A stretch of DNA of 64,000 nt from Hymenochaete sp. R1. Taxonomy: Eukaryota; Basidiomycota; Agaricomycetes; Hymenochaetales; Hymenochaetaceae. A model generated the notes under the pieces. That model worked only from the letters and a program-made list of their open reading frames with translations. It was not told where the DNA came from and did no database searches. The stretch lies in contig JAFREE010000001.1 of NCBI GenBank assembly GCA_019400425.1, forward strand, positions 248,001 to 312,000. Direction: 5' to 3'. The position numbers and the translations under genes were made by a program. Shown here in pieces: positions 34,681-47,585 of this stretch (positions are counted from its first letter, which is position 1; each line of letters starts with the position of its first letter).

Positions 34681-36586
34681 GTACGATGTATCGCTCTTGG
34701 TTGATTGTCTGTTTGTTTTCGTCCCACCTCGTCTCGTCTTTCTTGATGCTCCGGAAGCATTTCACCCTCCCTCCCCCCCTCTTCCTTCCATAAAAAAGCA
34801 CCCAGGGAGAAGAGGTTGTACTTGTTATGATCTGATTCAATCTCGCAACTCGCTTTGTCCCTCCCCATATTCTTCGCATCGGCTTCGTCGCATTGCCCCA
34901 TCTCGTATCATCGCATAGCACCGTCTTCGTCGCTTCGCATAGATCATTAGATGTTCGAACTCGCCCTCTCTTTCCTACATTTTGATCGCTCGCTGACCTA
35001 CCAACCCACCTACTTCCCGCCGCATCGAACATTTTTCCTTCTTCCATTTTCTTTTTTCTACCTCGTTACATCGCAATTAGCAACTAGCAACTGCTTCCTT
35101 CTGTAGAAGACTGTATAGATTAACTGTAGCATTATGGATCCTCACCTTTTGACTTGCAATCGAACATGAAATGTGTAAAAATGTTGAATGATGGCGTACC
35201 CTTCGCCATCCTTTTGAATTTGGAAAAACTGCTGTCCCCTCCGGACCTACAGTTCTAATTAGCCCCCTCCCCCTCCCCTCCCCTTTGTTTTCTCTCCTAT
35301 CCTCAACTCATTAAAAGACATCAGTTTTTTGTAGTGTTTCGATCTCTTCATTCAGCGTCTTATTTGTACTTGAGAAAGAAGGTTGTTGAGGCCATGGCGA
35401 TGGCCATGCAACTTGAGCACGAGCCTGGAGCCAATCACGATACGATACGATCGTAGACTCTGGGACAGAAATGACGTGTCTGAGACTCCGTGCCGGCAAG
35501 GGAGGTGGTTCATTGGACTTTACTGATGAGTATTAACATAAACGTTAACCTCATTATCAGTATCAATGCCAACACTAATGCCTCACACACGAGTCGAGTG
35601 CCGTACGCGTTACTGGTACCAGTACCAGTACCCCAAGGGCCCGAGTCTAATATTAATACTGTATCTGAAAGGGACGTGTATCACTCTCACTAGCGTAGTC
35701 ACGGTATCCGAGTCCGATCAGGGTGAAGGAAGAGGAAGAGGGAAGCAGCGACTTGAGGTTAAACTCAAAGGCAAAGGCAAAGTCAAACTCGTTGTAATCT
35801 ATATTCTCTAATCTTATACGCTCTTAAAGTTTTCTCTTTTCTTTCTTTCTTTTTGTGTGCCCGAGGGTGAAGATGGGACAGAGGATAGAGGGCCGAGGCG
35901 CTACCACTGGCACTGGCATGAACGACCGGTGGTCCTTTCTCGACTCCTGGAGCGTCCGAGCGGAGCACTCGAGTAAACACCAATGAATAGATGAAAGGCA
36001 ATATTAATATTGATGTGTGTTTCTTTCGTAAGGAGAGAGGCTCTTTTGAGGAGTCGAGTCGGAAAGGGTCGGACCCGGACCCGGACCGGGGGAAGGTCGG
36101 CCAATGAGCCAATGAGCCGACGAAGCTGACGCCCAATGAGAGGACGCACGGGAGGATAATTCATTGGGTGCGTCCATGTAAATGTGGAGAAAGTGAGTCA
36201 TTTTGATATTCTTAATGTATAGCTGGGGAGATAGATAGGATTAAAAAGTATGAGAGTACGCTGGATGTTTGTGTGTTTATTTACGAAGATGAAAGGCAAA
36301 GGAAAGGTGTGTGTGGTGTGGCTAATACTGTAAAAGCGAGTCACGTGCAAGAAAGAAAAAAAAAGGAGAAAGAAGGAAGGAAAGAAAAAAAATTACGAGT
36401 GAGATGTGAGGCTGATGAGGAAAGGCCTGAGATGAGACGGCTGAGCGTGGTCATCTTCATCTTTCTCCCTCCCTCCATCCACTCGTCTCGCTCCCCCCTC
36501 CTCCTTTCCTTTATCCTCAATATCCTCCTCGCCGAAAGTCTTCAAAAGGTCCTCCTTCCCTAATCTCATCCTCTCTTTCCCAAATC
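34681..36586. other. Gene-free stretch of 1.9 kb
   Basis: The first part is the pyrimidine-rich 3' region of the dehydrogenase gene. A small accagt/actggt repeat (about 35612-35632) and AT-rich patches occur. The last 150 nt are a CT-rich leader before the CCCH gene. No gene is supported. Confidence 0.5.
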
Positions 36587-39349
36587 ATGGTCTCGCAGCT
36601 CTGGGTCGCCGCTGACGTCGGTGACGCCAACCAAGTATTCCACATATTGGCCTCAAACGACGCCCCCTTCAACATCGAAACAAAAGGTGCATTCATCTTT
36701 CTTTCTTACTGGTACTGTTCCATTCTCATCGTGCCATCCACACGCATCTACTTCATCATCATTGGGCGTTTCCCTTTCTGTGCCATCGCAGATGACTCGG
36801 GCGCCACTCCCCTCCTCCAGGCGGTCAAGAACGGCCATGTTCAGATCGTAAAGGCCCTTTTGGATGCAGGTGAGCTTTTAACGCCTCTTTTTCTTCTCCA
36901 GTTTCTCTTCCCCATCTCCGCATTCGAACGTCCTCAGTCGCGCCCAGTCGCGTTTGGACACGTATAGTGCTTACCGCATCATCGAGCTGGGTGACTGATC
37001 GTGGCTATCCGTCTTCTTTTCAAAGGTGCCGACCCGTGCGTGTCCTCAAGCTCCGGATCCCTCGAACAGCTCACCCAGGATCCTTACATCCTCGAGCTCG
37101 TCGCAGACGCCCGCAACAAAAGGCAGCAGCCGTATCAACAGCAGCCATTGCAGCAGCCCGGCAATGAAGCTTTGCCTCATGCCATGAACGGCTCGGCGGC
37201 CAGTGACTCTCCCAACCAGTCGTTCATGCAACATCCTCCTCCGGAGGGCTTCCAACCCCAGGAATACGCAGCGGACCCATCAAAGCCGCCTTTTTATGGC
37301 CAACCTCCTACTTCTTACATGTACTACCCCCCGCCGTTCCCAGGCACGCAGATGCTGCCTGACGGCTCTCCCGCGCCGTTCTACCCCCCTCCTCCCCCGC
37401 CTCACGTATCCGCTACGTCCCCCGATGGCGGGAGCAACTTGCCTCCGCCGGAGATTGCGCGTCAGATTCCTTGCCGGTATGTCCTTTTTTTCTCTTTTCA
37501 GAAACTCCCCCCGGTGTCTCAACACGTTTCTGTTTTTATTTCCGAACGCGCTTTGATTGATAATCATATTCACTAGATATTTCCCTGCTTGCCGCTATGG
37601 CCCTTCCTGCATCTTCGCCCATCCACAAGGGCCTTATTTCCAAGGTCCTTTACCACCGCCAGCTCAATACCCTGCGACTTACGACCCTATGGCCCAGAGC
37701 CCGTACGGAGGATACTACGGCATGCCGCAACCTCCATATCCTCCGAACGGAATGTCCCCCGCATCAAACGCCATGTCCCCGCCTCCAGTTGGCATGCAAT
37801 CGCCGCTGCCGCAACCCCTACATCATACACGATCGGGGTCTGAGGCAATGGTACCCATGCAACCGACTTTCAGCCCCAACGGACCTCCCCCGCCTCTCCC
37901 TTACGGGGTGCCCATGCCGTCAGCATACCCCGCGCCGGGTCAGATGCCCGGCCCTCCGCCGGTGCCCGTTGGCTTGCCTCCTGTTGCACCAGATCAGGCC
38001 GGAGCGCCAATGCCCCAGCCTAACGGCGCGGGATACCCCCCGACGTCCCCAGTGACGCAGCCAATGGCATATGATCACAGTCGCGAATCGTCCATGACGA
38101 TGGGTATGCCGCCACCTTTCCAGCCTGGAATGGAGGGACCGGGACCAAACGGTGTCCCGTCGCAGCCCGGTCCGTACCCGCAGGATGTGTATGTGAATGG
38201 TGGGCGTGGACCTCCCCGGGATGGGGCGAATCACTTACGTCGCGGGAGCACGCGTAGGATTGGGAACGTCGGCATGGGTGGTCGCAAACCACCGTGTGCT
38301 TTCTTTCCGCACGGTAAATGTCGTAATGGGTGAGTGGAGAGGTCTTCTTGTTATTCTTCCGTCAGCCTTGGCTCTACACGCAACACGTAAACGTAGAAAC
38401 GTTTGCTTTGCTGTCTGGTCTTTCGCGTTTCATTAGGCGTTCTTGCTGATGCCAGGTTTCTTGTGTAGCGACGCTTGCAAGTTCCCGCATATTCTTTCTG
38501 ATTCTGGAGACATGGGTGCAGGTCAATTCAATGGGAAAGCGGCGTTCCGTGGGAGGCCTCAGCATTCGTTGGCAGGGGGAGATCAACAACTTGCGGACAA
38601 ATTCGCAGGTCTGCAGTTGAAAACGGTCCGTTTTCCAAAAATTCTTTCGGGACTCTCAATGACAAATACTTACAAACAAAATTGAACAACAGGACAATGG
38701 ACCCTCTCCCCCACAGCAGCACACCCAAATGAACGGGCACGTCCCCCACCATCAACCGCACCCCCACGTTAATGGTGCACCACCTCGTCCGTACGGCGGC
38801 GGCGGCTTCAAGAACGGGAACGGCTATATGAATGGACACAACGGAGGCAAGCGCGCAATGAATGGCGGTCATGGTCATGGCCACGCCAACGGTTATCACC
38901 ACCGCGCCGAGCAGCCGCAGCCGCAATCACGACAGCGCGTGCCAAGTGCTGACGAATTCCCCGTCCTCGCTGGCAGCACGACTCCGCCAGCGCGTAGTCC
39001 CGGAGCGACGATGATGGGTGCGACGATGACAGCGAACGGGATGACGGCCGCGCAGGTATTGCAGGCGCCCCCGCCTGCGAAGAAGGTCTCTGCTGTTGGT
39101 AAGGTGTCGTCATCGGGAGCGGCTGCTAAGGGATCTGAGAATGGAACGGAGAGGGCTAGCTCGCCATCGGAGGCTGGGAGCTATGTCAGTGGACGTGGTA
39201 GAGTGAAGATGGAAGGCGCCAACGGAGTGAACGGAGCTGATTCGCAGGAAGTAAAAGCGCCGCTCTCGTTCGCTGCTGTTACAACTGCGACTGTCCCTGC
39301 GTCCGCCTCCACGCCTGATTCGGTCAACGCCGTCTCCGTCTCAGCTTGA
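36587..39349 (+). CDS. Ankyrin-repeat and tandem CCCH zinc-finger protein, 731 residues
   Basis: This is a probable RNA-binding regulator of mRNA fate. Exons: 36587-36686, 36792-36869, 37026-37476, 37577-38329, 38469-38625, 38693-39349 (2196 nt). Two to three ankyrin-type repeats open the protein (VSQLWVAADVGDANQVFHIL; DDSGATPLLQAVKNGHVQIV; ADPC). A Gln/Pro-rich region follows. The first CCCH finger is CRYFPACRYGPSCIFAH (C-x5-C-x5-C-x3-H). After a long Pro/Met-rich linker comes the second, CAFFPHGKCRNGDACKFPH (C-x7-C-x5-C-x3-H); both fingers are interrupted by introns. The C-terminal part has His/Asn/Gly-rich MNGH-type repeats and a PSADEFPVL motif. Related ankyrin-CCCH proteins exist in other basidiomycetes and animals (family knowledge); the targets are unknown. 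Confidence 0.87.
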
Positions 39350-40667
39350 AGAACGATTTGCTTCGTTTTTCTTTCATGTTCACTGTTCAGCCACGCCGGC
39401 CCCCTCGGTCAATCTTTCTTTCATTACACGACGCTGGTCCGCGTTTTTTGCTGTTTTTTTTCGTCTTGTTTTCTTTTCTGTTTTTTATCCCTTCGCTTTT
39501 TTTGTTGCGTTGCCCGACTCTCACATATTTAGGACTTTTTTGTGCAGTTTCTGTTTTCCTGTCTCCGTCTCTTTGCTGTTTCCTTTTTTCTCTCTCTCTC
39601 ACCGACATATCTGTCATATAACGCCTGTCTCGGGTCCCTGACATCTTCTTGGGTATAGATGTTCTCCTTTTTTGCTGTTCGAGCCTTTATTTCCTTACCT
39701 TTTTTCCGTTTCGTTTTCGTTTTCCTTTCTATTGTGTCCATTATATTCACCTTTTTCTTTCTCTTACTTTCCACATCCATGCTCCATGCAGAACTTCTCT
39801 CTCCCCCTCACGTCCTCATGACCCCAAAACGCCACCATACACATACACCATGCAAACACAGACCCGAACTCCGCACATATCTCCCCTTTTCCCTCTCAAA
39901 AAACAATCCGTCTGACCGCTTTCCCTCCCCCCTCCCCCCCTGCATAATCACCACTCCAGCGCAATTTTTTTTTCTTTCGCCCCTCATTCGTCGACATTTC
40001 CATCACTTTTCATCCGCCTTTGTTCGTTCAGTCCTTCCCTTGCTTCGTTTCCCCGTATCGTCGATTGCAGCTACAGCTCTGTGCTTTACTCCATTTTCCT
40101 TTGGCGTTTATCGTTCTCCCTTTTCTTTCATTTTCATTTTCATTTTCACTTTTACTTTCGCGTTCCTTCGCGTCGTTTCGCTTTACCGCCTGCCTTTGAT
40201 TCGCCCCTGCTTTCATTATTATTCCGACATCGCATTCTGACAACACCATCATCCACAACCCAGAAAAAAAATTCACACAAAGTTATTAACTGCTGTTATA
40301 TATGTTTTCCTCTTCCTTTCTTTTCTTTCCCAGACAGGCTTTAGGCCTTTTCGATCGATTCGATCCTTTCGTCTCTTTATCTCATCTCATCATATCTTCG
40401 TTTCCCGTCCCGTCTCTCTTCTTCATACCATATTGTACCAGTTCCTAAAAGTAGTCTCGTTTTGTCGTCGAATATTTTTTATGTGATATATAGGGGGCCC
40501 TGTGGTGTCATTTCGGGGAAGTTGGGGCCCGTTGATAAAAACGTACATTTCTTTTACATATATTTAAAGCAAGGAACAGAGTCGCTATTCTCGAAGAAAC
40601 GACTCCAGCTCAATATCTTAGATTTGTGTCGGACCCATACCCCACATATCCAACAATCTCACATAAC
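39350..40667. other. Convergent intergenic region dominated by a polypyrimidine tract
   Basis: From about 39360 to 40460 the + strand is very rich in T and C, with long TTTCTTT runs. It lies downstream of the CCCH gene and of the 3' end of the Ade5,7 gene. No gene is supported; the open frames seen are products of this composition. Confidence 0.55.
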
Positions 40668-43642
40668 TCATAAAGCCCAACTCTCCACCCCGACCAACTC
40701 CACCCCCTCCCCCCACACAACCTCCCCAATCTCATAAACGACCTCCTCCCCTCCCTCCCTCAACTTCTCCCTCACGGCGTCCACATCCCCCCTCGCGACG
40801 ACCAACACCATGCCCACGCCGCAGTTGAACGTGCGCGCGAGCTCTTTCGGCTCGACGTTTCCTTTCGTTTGGAGGAAGCGGAAGAGGGGAGGGAGGGGCC
40901 AGGTGGTGACGTCGATGCGGGCGCCGATGCTCGTTTTGGCGGTGGATGTGGAGTGTGGGGAGGATTTGGGGAAGATGCGAGGGATGTTGTCGATGAGTCC
41001 GCCGCCTGTGATGTGCGCGAGGCCTTTTAGGAGGTTCGAGCGGAGGACAGGCAGGAGAGGTTTGATGTAGAGTCGCGTCGGGGTGAGGAGGGCTTCTCCT
41101 AGTGTTTGAGAGGTGCCAGAGTCAGAAGGGGAGGAAGAAGGAGAGGAAGGCCAGGGACAGGGAGAGGTGTATGAGAGCGATGGGTCGAGGGAGAGGATCT
41201 TGCGGACGAGGGAGAAGCCGTTGGAGTGGAGGCCAGAGGACGGTAGGCCGAAGAGGACGTCTCCTGGGGCGATGTCTGGCCGGGGGAGGAGCGCGGTACG
41301 CTCGACGGCGCCTACGGCGAACCCGGCGAGGTCGTAGTCACCTAAAATGTGTTCCAAACAACAGAAGAGTTAACAAAACAAGTGCATATAGCCACTGTAC
41401 TGTCATGAATATGATGAGGGCTTACCGTCGTGATACATGCCGGGCATCTCAGCCGTTTCGCCACCGATGAGGGCGCAGCCCGCCTCGACGCAGCCTTGGG
41501 CGATACCCTTCACGACCTCAGTCGCAATCGGGATATCGAGTTTGCTACAGGCGAAGTAGTCGAGGAAGTACAAGGGCTCGGCGCCTTGGACGATTAAGTC
41601 GTTGACCGACATCGCCACGAGATCGATTCCTAGTTGCGTTATTGCAGTTAACTATTAACATGACCGGCTCCTGTGCTCCTGTGCACTCCAACATGAAACA
41701 GGAGCAGGACTCACCTACGAATGAATGAATGCCTGAATCCATGGCTACCCGCAGTTTCGTGCCAACACCGTCCGTACCGCTCACAAGGATTGGATCCTTG
41801 AATCCCACCGGTTTGAGGTCGAAAGTGCCTCCGAAGCCTCCTATGGAGGCATCAGATCCGACTCGACGGGTGGATTTGACGAAGGGTTTGATGGCTTCGA
41901 CGAAATTGTTGCCCGCATCGACTGAGACGCCTGCAGCGGCATACGTGAGGCCTGGTTTATTTGATGTAACCTCTGCCTGAGATTGAAGAGCTCTGATAGA
42001 TAAACCGCATAGGAGTTTATCAATAAGTGTGTAATAGAAAGAGTGACGAGATTGTTGACGAACCGATGTGCGATGTCTTTTCGGAAGGTCACCCCCTCAA
42101 ACGAGATTTTGTTGACACCTGCGTACGCAAGATCGACTGCTTTCTTGACAGAGGGAGCAACGGCCGAAACAACAAGCACGCGACCCCCGGATGTTACAAT
42201 CTGTCCATCCTTCTCCTGGGTACCAGCATGGAAAGCATGTGTGTCTGGAAGGCGCCTTAGTCTATGGAGGCGCATATAGCCAGCTTTGTTATACGTACTT
42301 GGAGGTAACTCCCCAATACTGATGACCTTTCCTTTTGGATACAATCCCGGATATCCCTTTGAAGCCAGAACGACCGATGCAGCGAAACCAGACCGTACTG
42401 TAACCTTTACAGAGTCAAGCCGTCTTTCTGCGCAGGCCTGACGATGAATGTAAATCGTACTGATATTCCGTGAAGGTAGGAGCGTACCAAAAGGATCGCA
42501 GCTAAATCACTCTCAAGAAGTAGCAGCACGGCTTCCGTCTCCGGATCCCCAAAACGCACGTTATACTCCAATACTTTCGGTCCTTCCTCCGTCACCACAA
42601 ACCCAGTAAATAGCATTCCGACAAAAGGGAATCCTTCTCTCCTCATACCGTCGATAGTAGGCTGTAATGTTTCCCGTTGGATACGTTCCATAACCTCCAG
42701 CGTCGCAGCGGGCGCAGGGGCGTAAGCCCCCATGCCTCCTGTATTAGGCCCAGTGTCGCCTTCACCGATGCGTTTATGATCTTGGGCGGCAGGGAGAGAT
42801 ATGATGGTGTAGCCGTCTGAGAAAGCGAGGATGGAAAGTTCAGGTCCTGTAAGGAATTCTTCAACGACTACTTGCTTGCCTGAGGTATATCAGATATATC
42901 AAGATCAGTCAAAATACTCTTCGACGCTGTAGTGATTAAATGGCTCACCAGCATCTCCAAACACGCTCTCAACCATGATCTCTTTCAACCCTTCGATCGC
43001 CTCCGTCACACTCTCCGGAATCAACACCCCCTTCCCACCCGCGAGTCCATCCGCTTTCAAAACAGTCTTGAATCCGCAGTCACGTACATAAGCACACGCC
43101 TCGTCAAACTGGGATGCGTTGAAAGTACGGTACCGCGCAGTGGGAATGGAGTGCCGGTGCATAAAGTCCTTCGAGAAGGCTTTGGAGCCTTCCATGCGCG
43201 CCGCGAGGGCAGTGGGGCCGAATACAGGTATTCCGACTGAAGATAAGAGGTGGATGGAAACGATTATGAAACTAGGTGCATATAGTGAGTTGGATGCACC
43301 TGCCTTTTCGAAAAGCGGACTCGATTCCATCAACGAGAGGTTGCTCTGGTCCCGGGACGACAAGGTTTACCTGTCCTAAGCAATCAAAAGGTTTTGCCTC
43401 CACTGACAGTACGATCTGCCACGCACATTCTTTTCGACTGCAAAACCAACTAACGCCTTGAAGTCCTTGCCACTTGCGCCGATATCCACGTTGATCGTCT
43501 TCTCAAGAGTTGCGGTTCCTCCATTGCCTGGCGCGACGAATATGCGTTCCACGATGGATGATTGAGCGAGCTTCCATGCCAGAGCATGTTCCCGACCGCC
43601 GCTGCCGACAATGAGCAGAGTGAGTTGTTGAGGTGTAGCCAT
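40668..43642 (-). CDS. ADE5,7: Bifunctional GARS-AIRS purine enzyme (Ade5,7), 812 residues
   Basis: This cytosolic enzyme does two steps of de novo purine synthesis: phosphoribosylamine-glycine ligase and phosphoribosylformylglycinamidine cyclo-ligase. Exons: 43642-43427, 43370-43304, 43236-42949, 42879-42488, 42437-42299, 42244-42064, 41992-41715, 41629-41426, 41341-40668; phases agree (2439 nt). GARS part: [40 protein letters not shown], the ATP-grasp [27 protein letters not shown] and [16 protein letters not shown] part: [77 protein letters not shown] and [13 protein letters not shown]. The start is the ATG directly before the GSGGREHA strand. The intron 43237-43303 requires a GC donor; the nearby GT breaks the frame. 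Confidence 0.95.
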
Positions 43643-43939
43643 CACGCACGCGTGGTCGAAGATGGATCGAAAGAGCTGAGCTGAATTTTTTGGAATGGAG
43701 ATCTGCAGCTGCTTTCAAAAATGATGCGATAACGATAAACCCGAAATGGAAATGAGATAAGATGCACCAATCATAGCTTGTACAGTACATACAGGTTAGT
43801 TTTGCGAACCAGAGATCGTGACATAGAACGTGAAGCATGCGGAGGGGTATTCATGAACACTCGTAGAAAAAATGTAGGAACACATAACGAATAAAATTGA
43901 CGAATAAAATGCAGATGGAGAAAGATGAGAAGCCGAAAA

Positions 43940-45725
43940 TTAGCTGATGTTGAGATCCCGGAGGTTCTCTCCAGTCCCATCCACGATCCTCTCTTCTTCC
44001 TCGGCTGCTTTCTTTAATCCAGCAGCTAATCTCGGCACAGGCCGGAGCACAGGACTCGCAAGGATCATCGACGATCGCACAGTGGGGCTCGAGACGACGC
44101 TCGATGAGCTCCCCGATCTGTGATGACCGTGTCCGTTCCCAGACAGCGGCATTGCGTATGGCATGTAGAAACTAGACGAACTTTGCGATACGGTAGGCGA
44201 TGATGCTGTGCTGTTCGCTGCAGACTGGCTGAATGATTTTCTGGGGCGAAGAACGGGGGAACGAGGGATCACTATAGGAGAGACGAGTTCCCTTTCCTTC
44301 AGGTGAGAGATTGAGGGCGAAACAGCGCGTCGTTTCGCTGAAGGTGCATACGGCTCGAAGCGGTCGTCATCTGATGCAATATCCGTTATATTAGTCTGAT
44401 AGTGTGAAACAAGAAGGCAAGGAGACGTACATTTGCGTTTCGCAGTGCGAACAGCACTACTGGCTGAGGTAGGAGGTGGCGTCTGTCGCCATTGCTGCGG
44501 AGGGGGTACAGACGTTGTCGATAATGCGGGAGAACCCATTATAGGCTGGAAAATGAGTTTAACAACTGGATCTGCGCGGTATCCGGAAGAAAGAAGACTA
44601 ACCATGTCAATGTCCATGTTAGCGCCACCTGGGCTTTCAGATATCGCACGGAAACCAGAAGACTCTTCTGGTGTGCCTCTCATGCTACCTGCAGGAGTGC
44701 ACGGTTTTGTGATGTTCATAGGTTCACTCCCACCGCCGGGAATCTTGTAGGCAAATACAGTGGATGGGGCGTCGCCATCCATGTCGTCTTCATCGTCGCT
44801 TAGCGAATCCTCCCTCTGGTAGTCGTCATCATCGCCAACTTCTTCAGGATAACGACCCCTATCTGAGCGATTGCGAGCGGAACGCCTGGGGCCGAGTCCC
44901 GGGGGCAATCCAGAGAAAGAAGCGAGCAATCTTTGGACTTGCGCCTCATGTTTGACCTCACTCTCTTCTGGTCGGGCTTCCGCCCGTAGACTGAGTAGAC
45001 GTGAAGGTCGGGGCTAGAGTGAAAGCTTAGAAAGATCTGTATCTCATTACATGAAGAACATTGTAGCTTACAGGCTGAGGATAACGCTTTGATGGCGTCT
45101 GGGAGGGACCGGCTGCGGGGGTCTCTGAGATATCCGCAGGCGGTTTCAGGGCGGCTGCTGGACTTGCAGACCGCGACAAGTCCATCGGCGAGCCTTTGTG
45201 ACGATTGACGACCTCATCCATACGAGCGCTGCTTTCAAGCGTCATGGGAGGTGTTGCGTCTGATTCACTAGTGGTAGAGGGCGACGAGCTATCGGTCGTC
45301 ATGCGATCTTTGTCGCAGCGGAAGACGTCTACGTCGTCCTCCAGTGACCTCTTCCTGCCTTTGGAGGCTGAGCTAGAGCGTCGTTTGGGGCTGCGAGAGT
45401 AGGGATGGGGAAAGGTGAAGGCGTTTGTGAGCGGGGAGTTAACGCGTTCCCCGAGCCACCAATTTGTGGTTGGCCGCCGCTTGCGCCGGATGACCGGGGC
45501 GGCGTCGTCCTTGGAAGTGGATGGCATGGATTCATCGATAGCAGCTGAAAGGGACGAAGAGCCATTTGATAGAGCAAAATCGGAGAGAGAGGTGGAGAGG
45601 AAGGGACGTTTGCGGGAGGAAGAGGGTATGGTAGGGAGGAGAGAGGACGATGAGGAAGGCTGAGAGTGTCTGTCGGATGGGGACATTGCTGGGACGAAAT
45701 GAGACTCACTGGCGATGCTCGCCAT
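43940..45725 (-). CDS. Ser/Pro-rich protein of unknown function, 536 residues
   Basis: I do not recognise the family. Exons are 45725-45072, 45013-44603, 44545-44431 and 44370-43940. The sequence is mostly disordered, with islands that look conserved: VIRRKRRPTTNWWLGERVNS, the basic RRSSSASKGRKRSLEDDVDV, GLPPGLGPRRSARNR, an acidic DDEDDMDGD, and SPVLRPRKSFSQSAANS with a second SPVLRPVPRLAAGLKKAAEE near the end. Nuclear location is plausible from the basic clusters. The introns 44546-44602 (57 nt) and 44371-44430 (60 nt) are both multiples of three and stop-free, so their removal is inferred from splice signals only. The gene lies upstream of ADE5,7 on the same strand with 297 nt between. Confidence 0.7.
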
Positions 45726-46756
45726 TAGATGCGATGTCGGGGAGGACGAAGGAGATGTGGGAGGGGAAAGAGCTGGGGGACGAGGACGGAGACGGGGTCG
45801 TGGCTTTATATTAGCTATAGATTATATAGTTTATAAATTGGGGGTTGGAGGACCGGACTGAATTGACGACGACGACAAGCAGTTATTCCACCACTTCACC
45901 GCTTCCTCTCCCTCTCTCACCATCAAAACATTATCCCGCTACGCTCTCAACTTTGCATTGTGTTCCGTAATTAGGCTGGGAACAGGATTTGTATCTATAG
46001 GGTAGAGCGGCGTAGTACAAGCGCGAGTAGTAAGCTGCGACAGGCAACTTGATTCTTCCTCTCATGAAAATGCAAAGGACTGCCATCATCTCCCCGGAAG
46101 ACGAGGCACAGGCTGATTATTTCGCCTCTAACAAGGCCATGTAAAAGAGAGCGAGAATGAGCCTGATCCAAGGGAGAAGGCCGAAGAAACGCCTCACGGT
46201 TTCTGAACTGGACTGATGCGGTCCGTCTCAGACTCAGACTTGATTTTCGGCCGGCCAACTCAACAAGGGTCTGACTCTGAGCGCGTGCATTTAAGCACAG
46301 ACCATTGACTGCATCATCAGTGATCTGGGCAAGAATGAACGTATACGACATCCTCCTGCTCGTCGCTCGCCGTTCCAAACGTCTCGTCAAACACCCTTCC
46401 CCTTCAGCCATAATCTCAAACCCAGAGCGGCGGTGCCCCCAAGCTCCTAGCCGGGTATTTCCCCGTTTTTGGAATGATTCGGGTCATGAGAATCAATGGT
46501 GTCTGGATTGCACTTTGCATTCCGTCACTCAAACACACTTACTTGACGGCTTAATCTCAAGTGAAACGGATCTCTTATTAAACTTCAGAACAGTGGCGGC
46601 CTCTTGACCTTTCTCATGGAAGAGTGTGCGAATTCAACACAGACTTTCGTGCGGCATATCCAACGACCAATAGCATTTCTCCCATTATGAATTATTCTCG
46701 CGTACAAATGTCCAGTGACGAACAGCACAGATGCTTATAATAAGGTATTCGAAAGC
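45726..46756. other. Intergenic region of about 1 kb
   Basis: This holds the upstream region of the Ser/Pro-rich gene, with an AT-rich patch at 45807-45842, and the 3' flank of the glutathione transferase gene. No gene is supported. Confidence 0.5.
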
Positions 46757-47585
46757 TTACAAACTTTCCTTGACAATGTTGAATGCAGTATAACAAGTAG
46801 ACAAGCACAGTCCTGTCGAAAACACACCGTTAGTCCAAATATTAATTCCAATGATCCTATCCGTCCAAACACTTACCCAACAATCCGAAGGAGCTGAGGA
46901 TTCCACCACGGGTGTTGCGCTATTTAGTAAATGCAAAGTTTAGAAAGGATCATAAAACGTCTTGCGTAGTCGCAACTCACCTTGTCTGGGTCGCCGGTAC
47001 CGTAACCGATGGTGTAAAGAATACGACCCACAATCCAGGTCGCACCAAGACCAGCGGCGAGGTAGGGATACTTCAAGCCGGTAACGAGCGTGCTATTCGT
47101 TTCAAGTTTATCGTGAGCTCATTCCTAGTGCAGATGCAGAAAGCGAACTCACCCAAGTATGAAGTGAGGTGTGACCTCGAGCGTATTTTGGTGAGCACCT
47201 GGAGACAGAGCACCTTATCAATATCACGCGCTGTCGAGACAAGTAAATTTCACGAACGTTGGGTGCAATTGAAGATCATTGCCTTTTTGTCAGCAGCTGC
47301 CTGGGCTGCCTCAGCGTACACTACAAACGGCCGACACCATTAATTCAATTCAAGTCTAGAGTACAGCCTAATATCAGCAACTCACCCGTAGGGTACTTGA
47401 TGCCTGCGTTCTTGCGCGCTCGTATAACTTTCATGGTTTGGAACATGGTGAGCGGGAACGTGGCCGCAGCAGCAGCAATCACGAAGGAGTACCTAAAGGG
47501 CAAGGGGGGCGTTCCGTCAAAGACTCATTCGAGTACAAGAAGCAAACGGTACTGCTCACCCTTCGGGAACGATAACGGCAGGCAT
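46757..47585 (-). CDS. Microsomal glutathione S-transferase 3-like (MAPEG family), 150 residues
   Basis: This is an integral membrane enzyme of the MAPEG family, which conjugates glutathione to lipophilic substrates or reduces lipid peroxides in the ER or outer mitochondrial membrane. Exons: 47585-47560, 47492-47386, 47320-47258, 47198-47153, 47092-46981, 46919-46877, 46812-46757; the sum of 453 nt matches the usual length of about 150 residues. Seen: [20 protein letters not shown] (helix 1), [20 protein letters not shown], the conserved [32 protein letters not shown], then [20 protein letters not shown] and a last hydrophobic helix. Three to four membrane helices are evident. Seven exons for 150 residues is dense even for this genome. 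The start is the only Met before helix 1. Confidence 0.93.

Noticed and set aside
43298..43301. GT donor in the second intron of ADE5,7
   Set aside because: It leaves two bases and breaks the frame into the conserved VGIPVFGP. The GC donor four bases upstream keeps it.
45995..46411. 139-codon open frame on the minus strand
   Set aside because: It starts from a non-ATG context in a region without splice signals or motif; it is probably chance.
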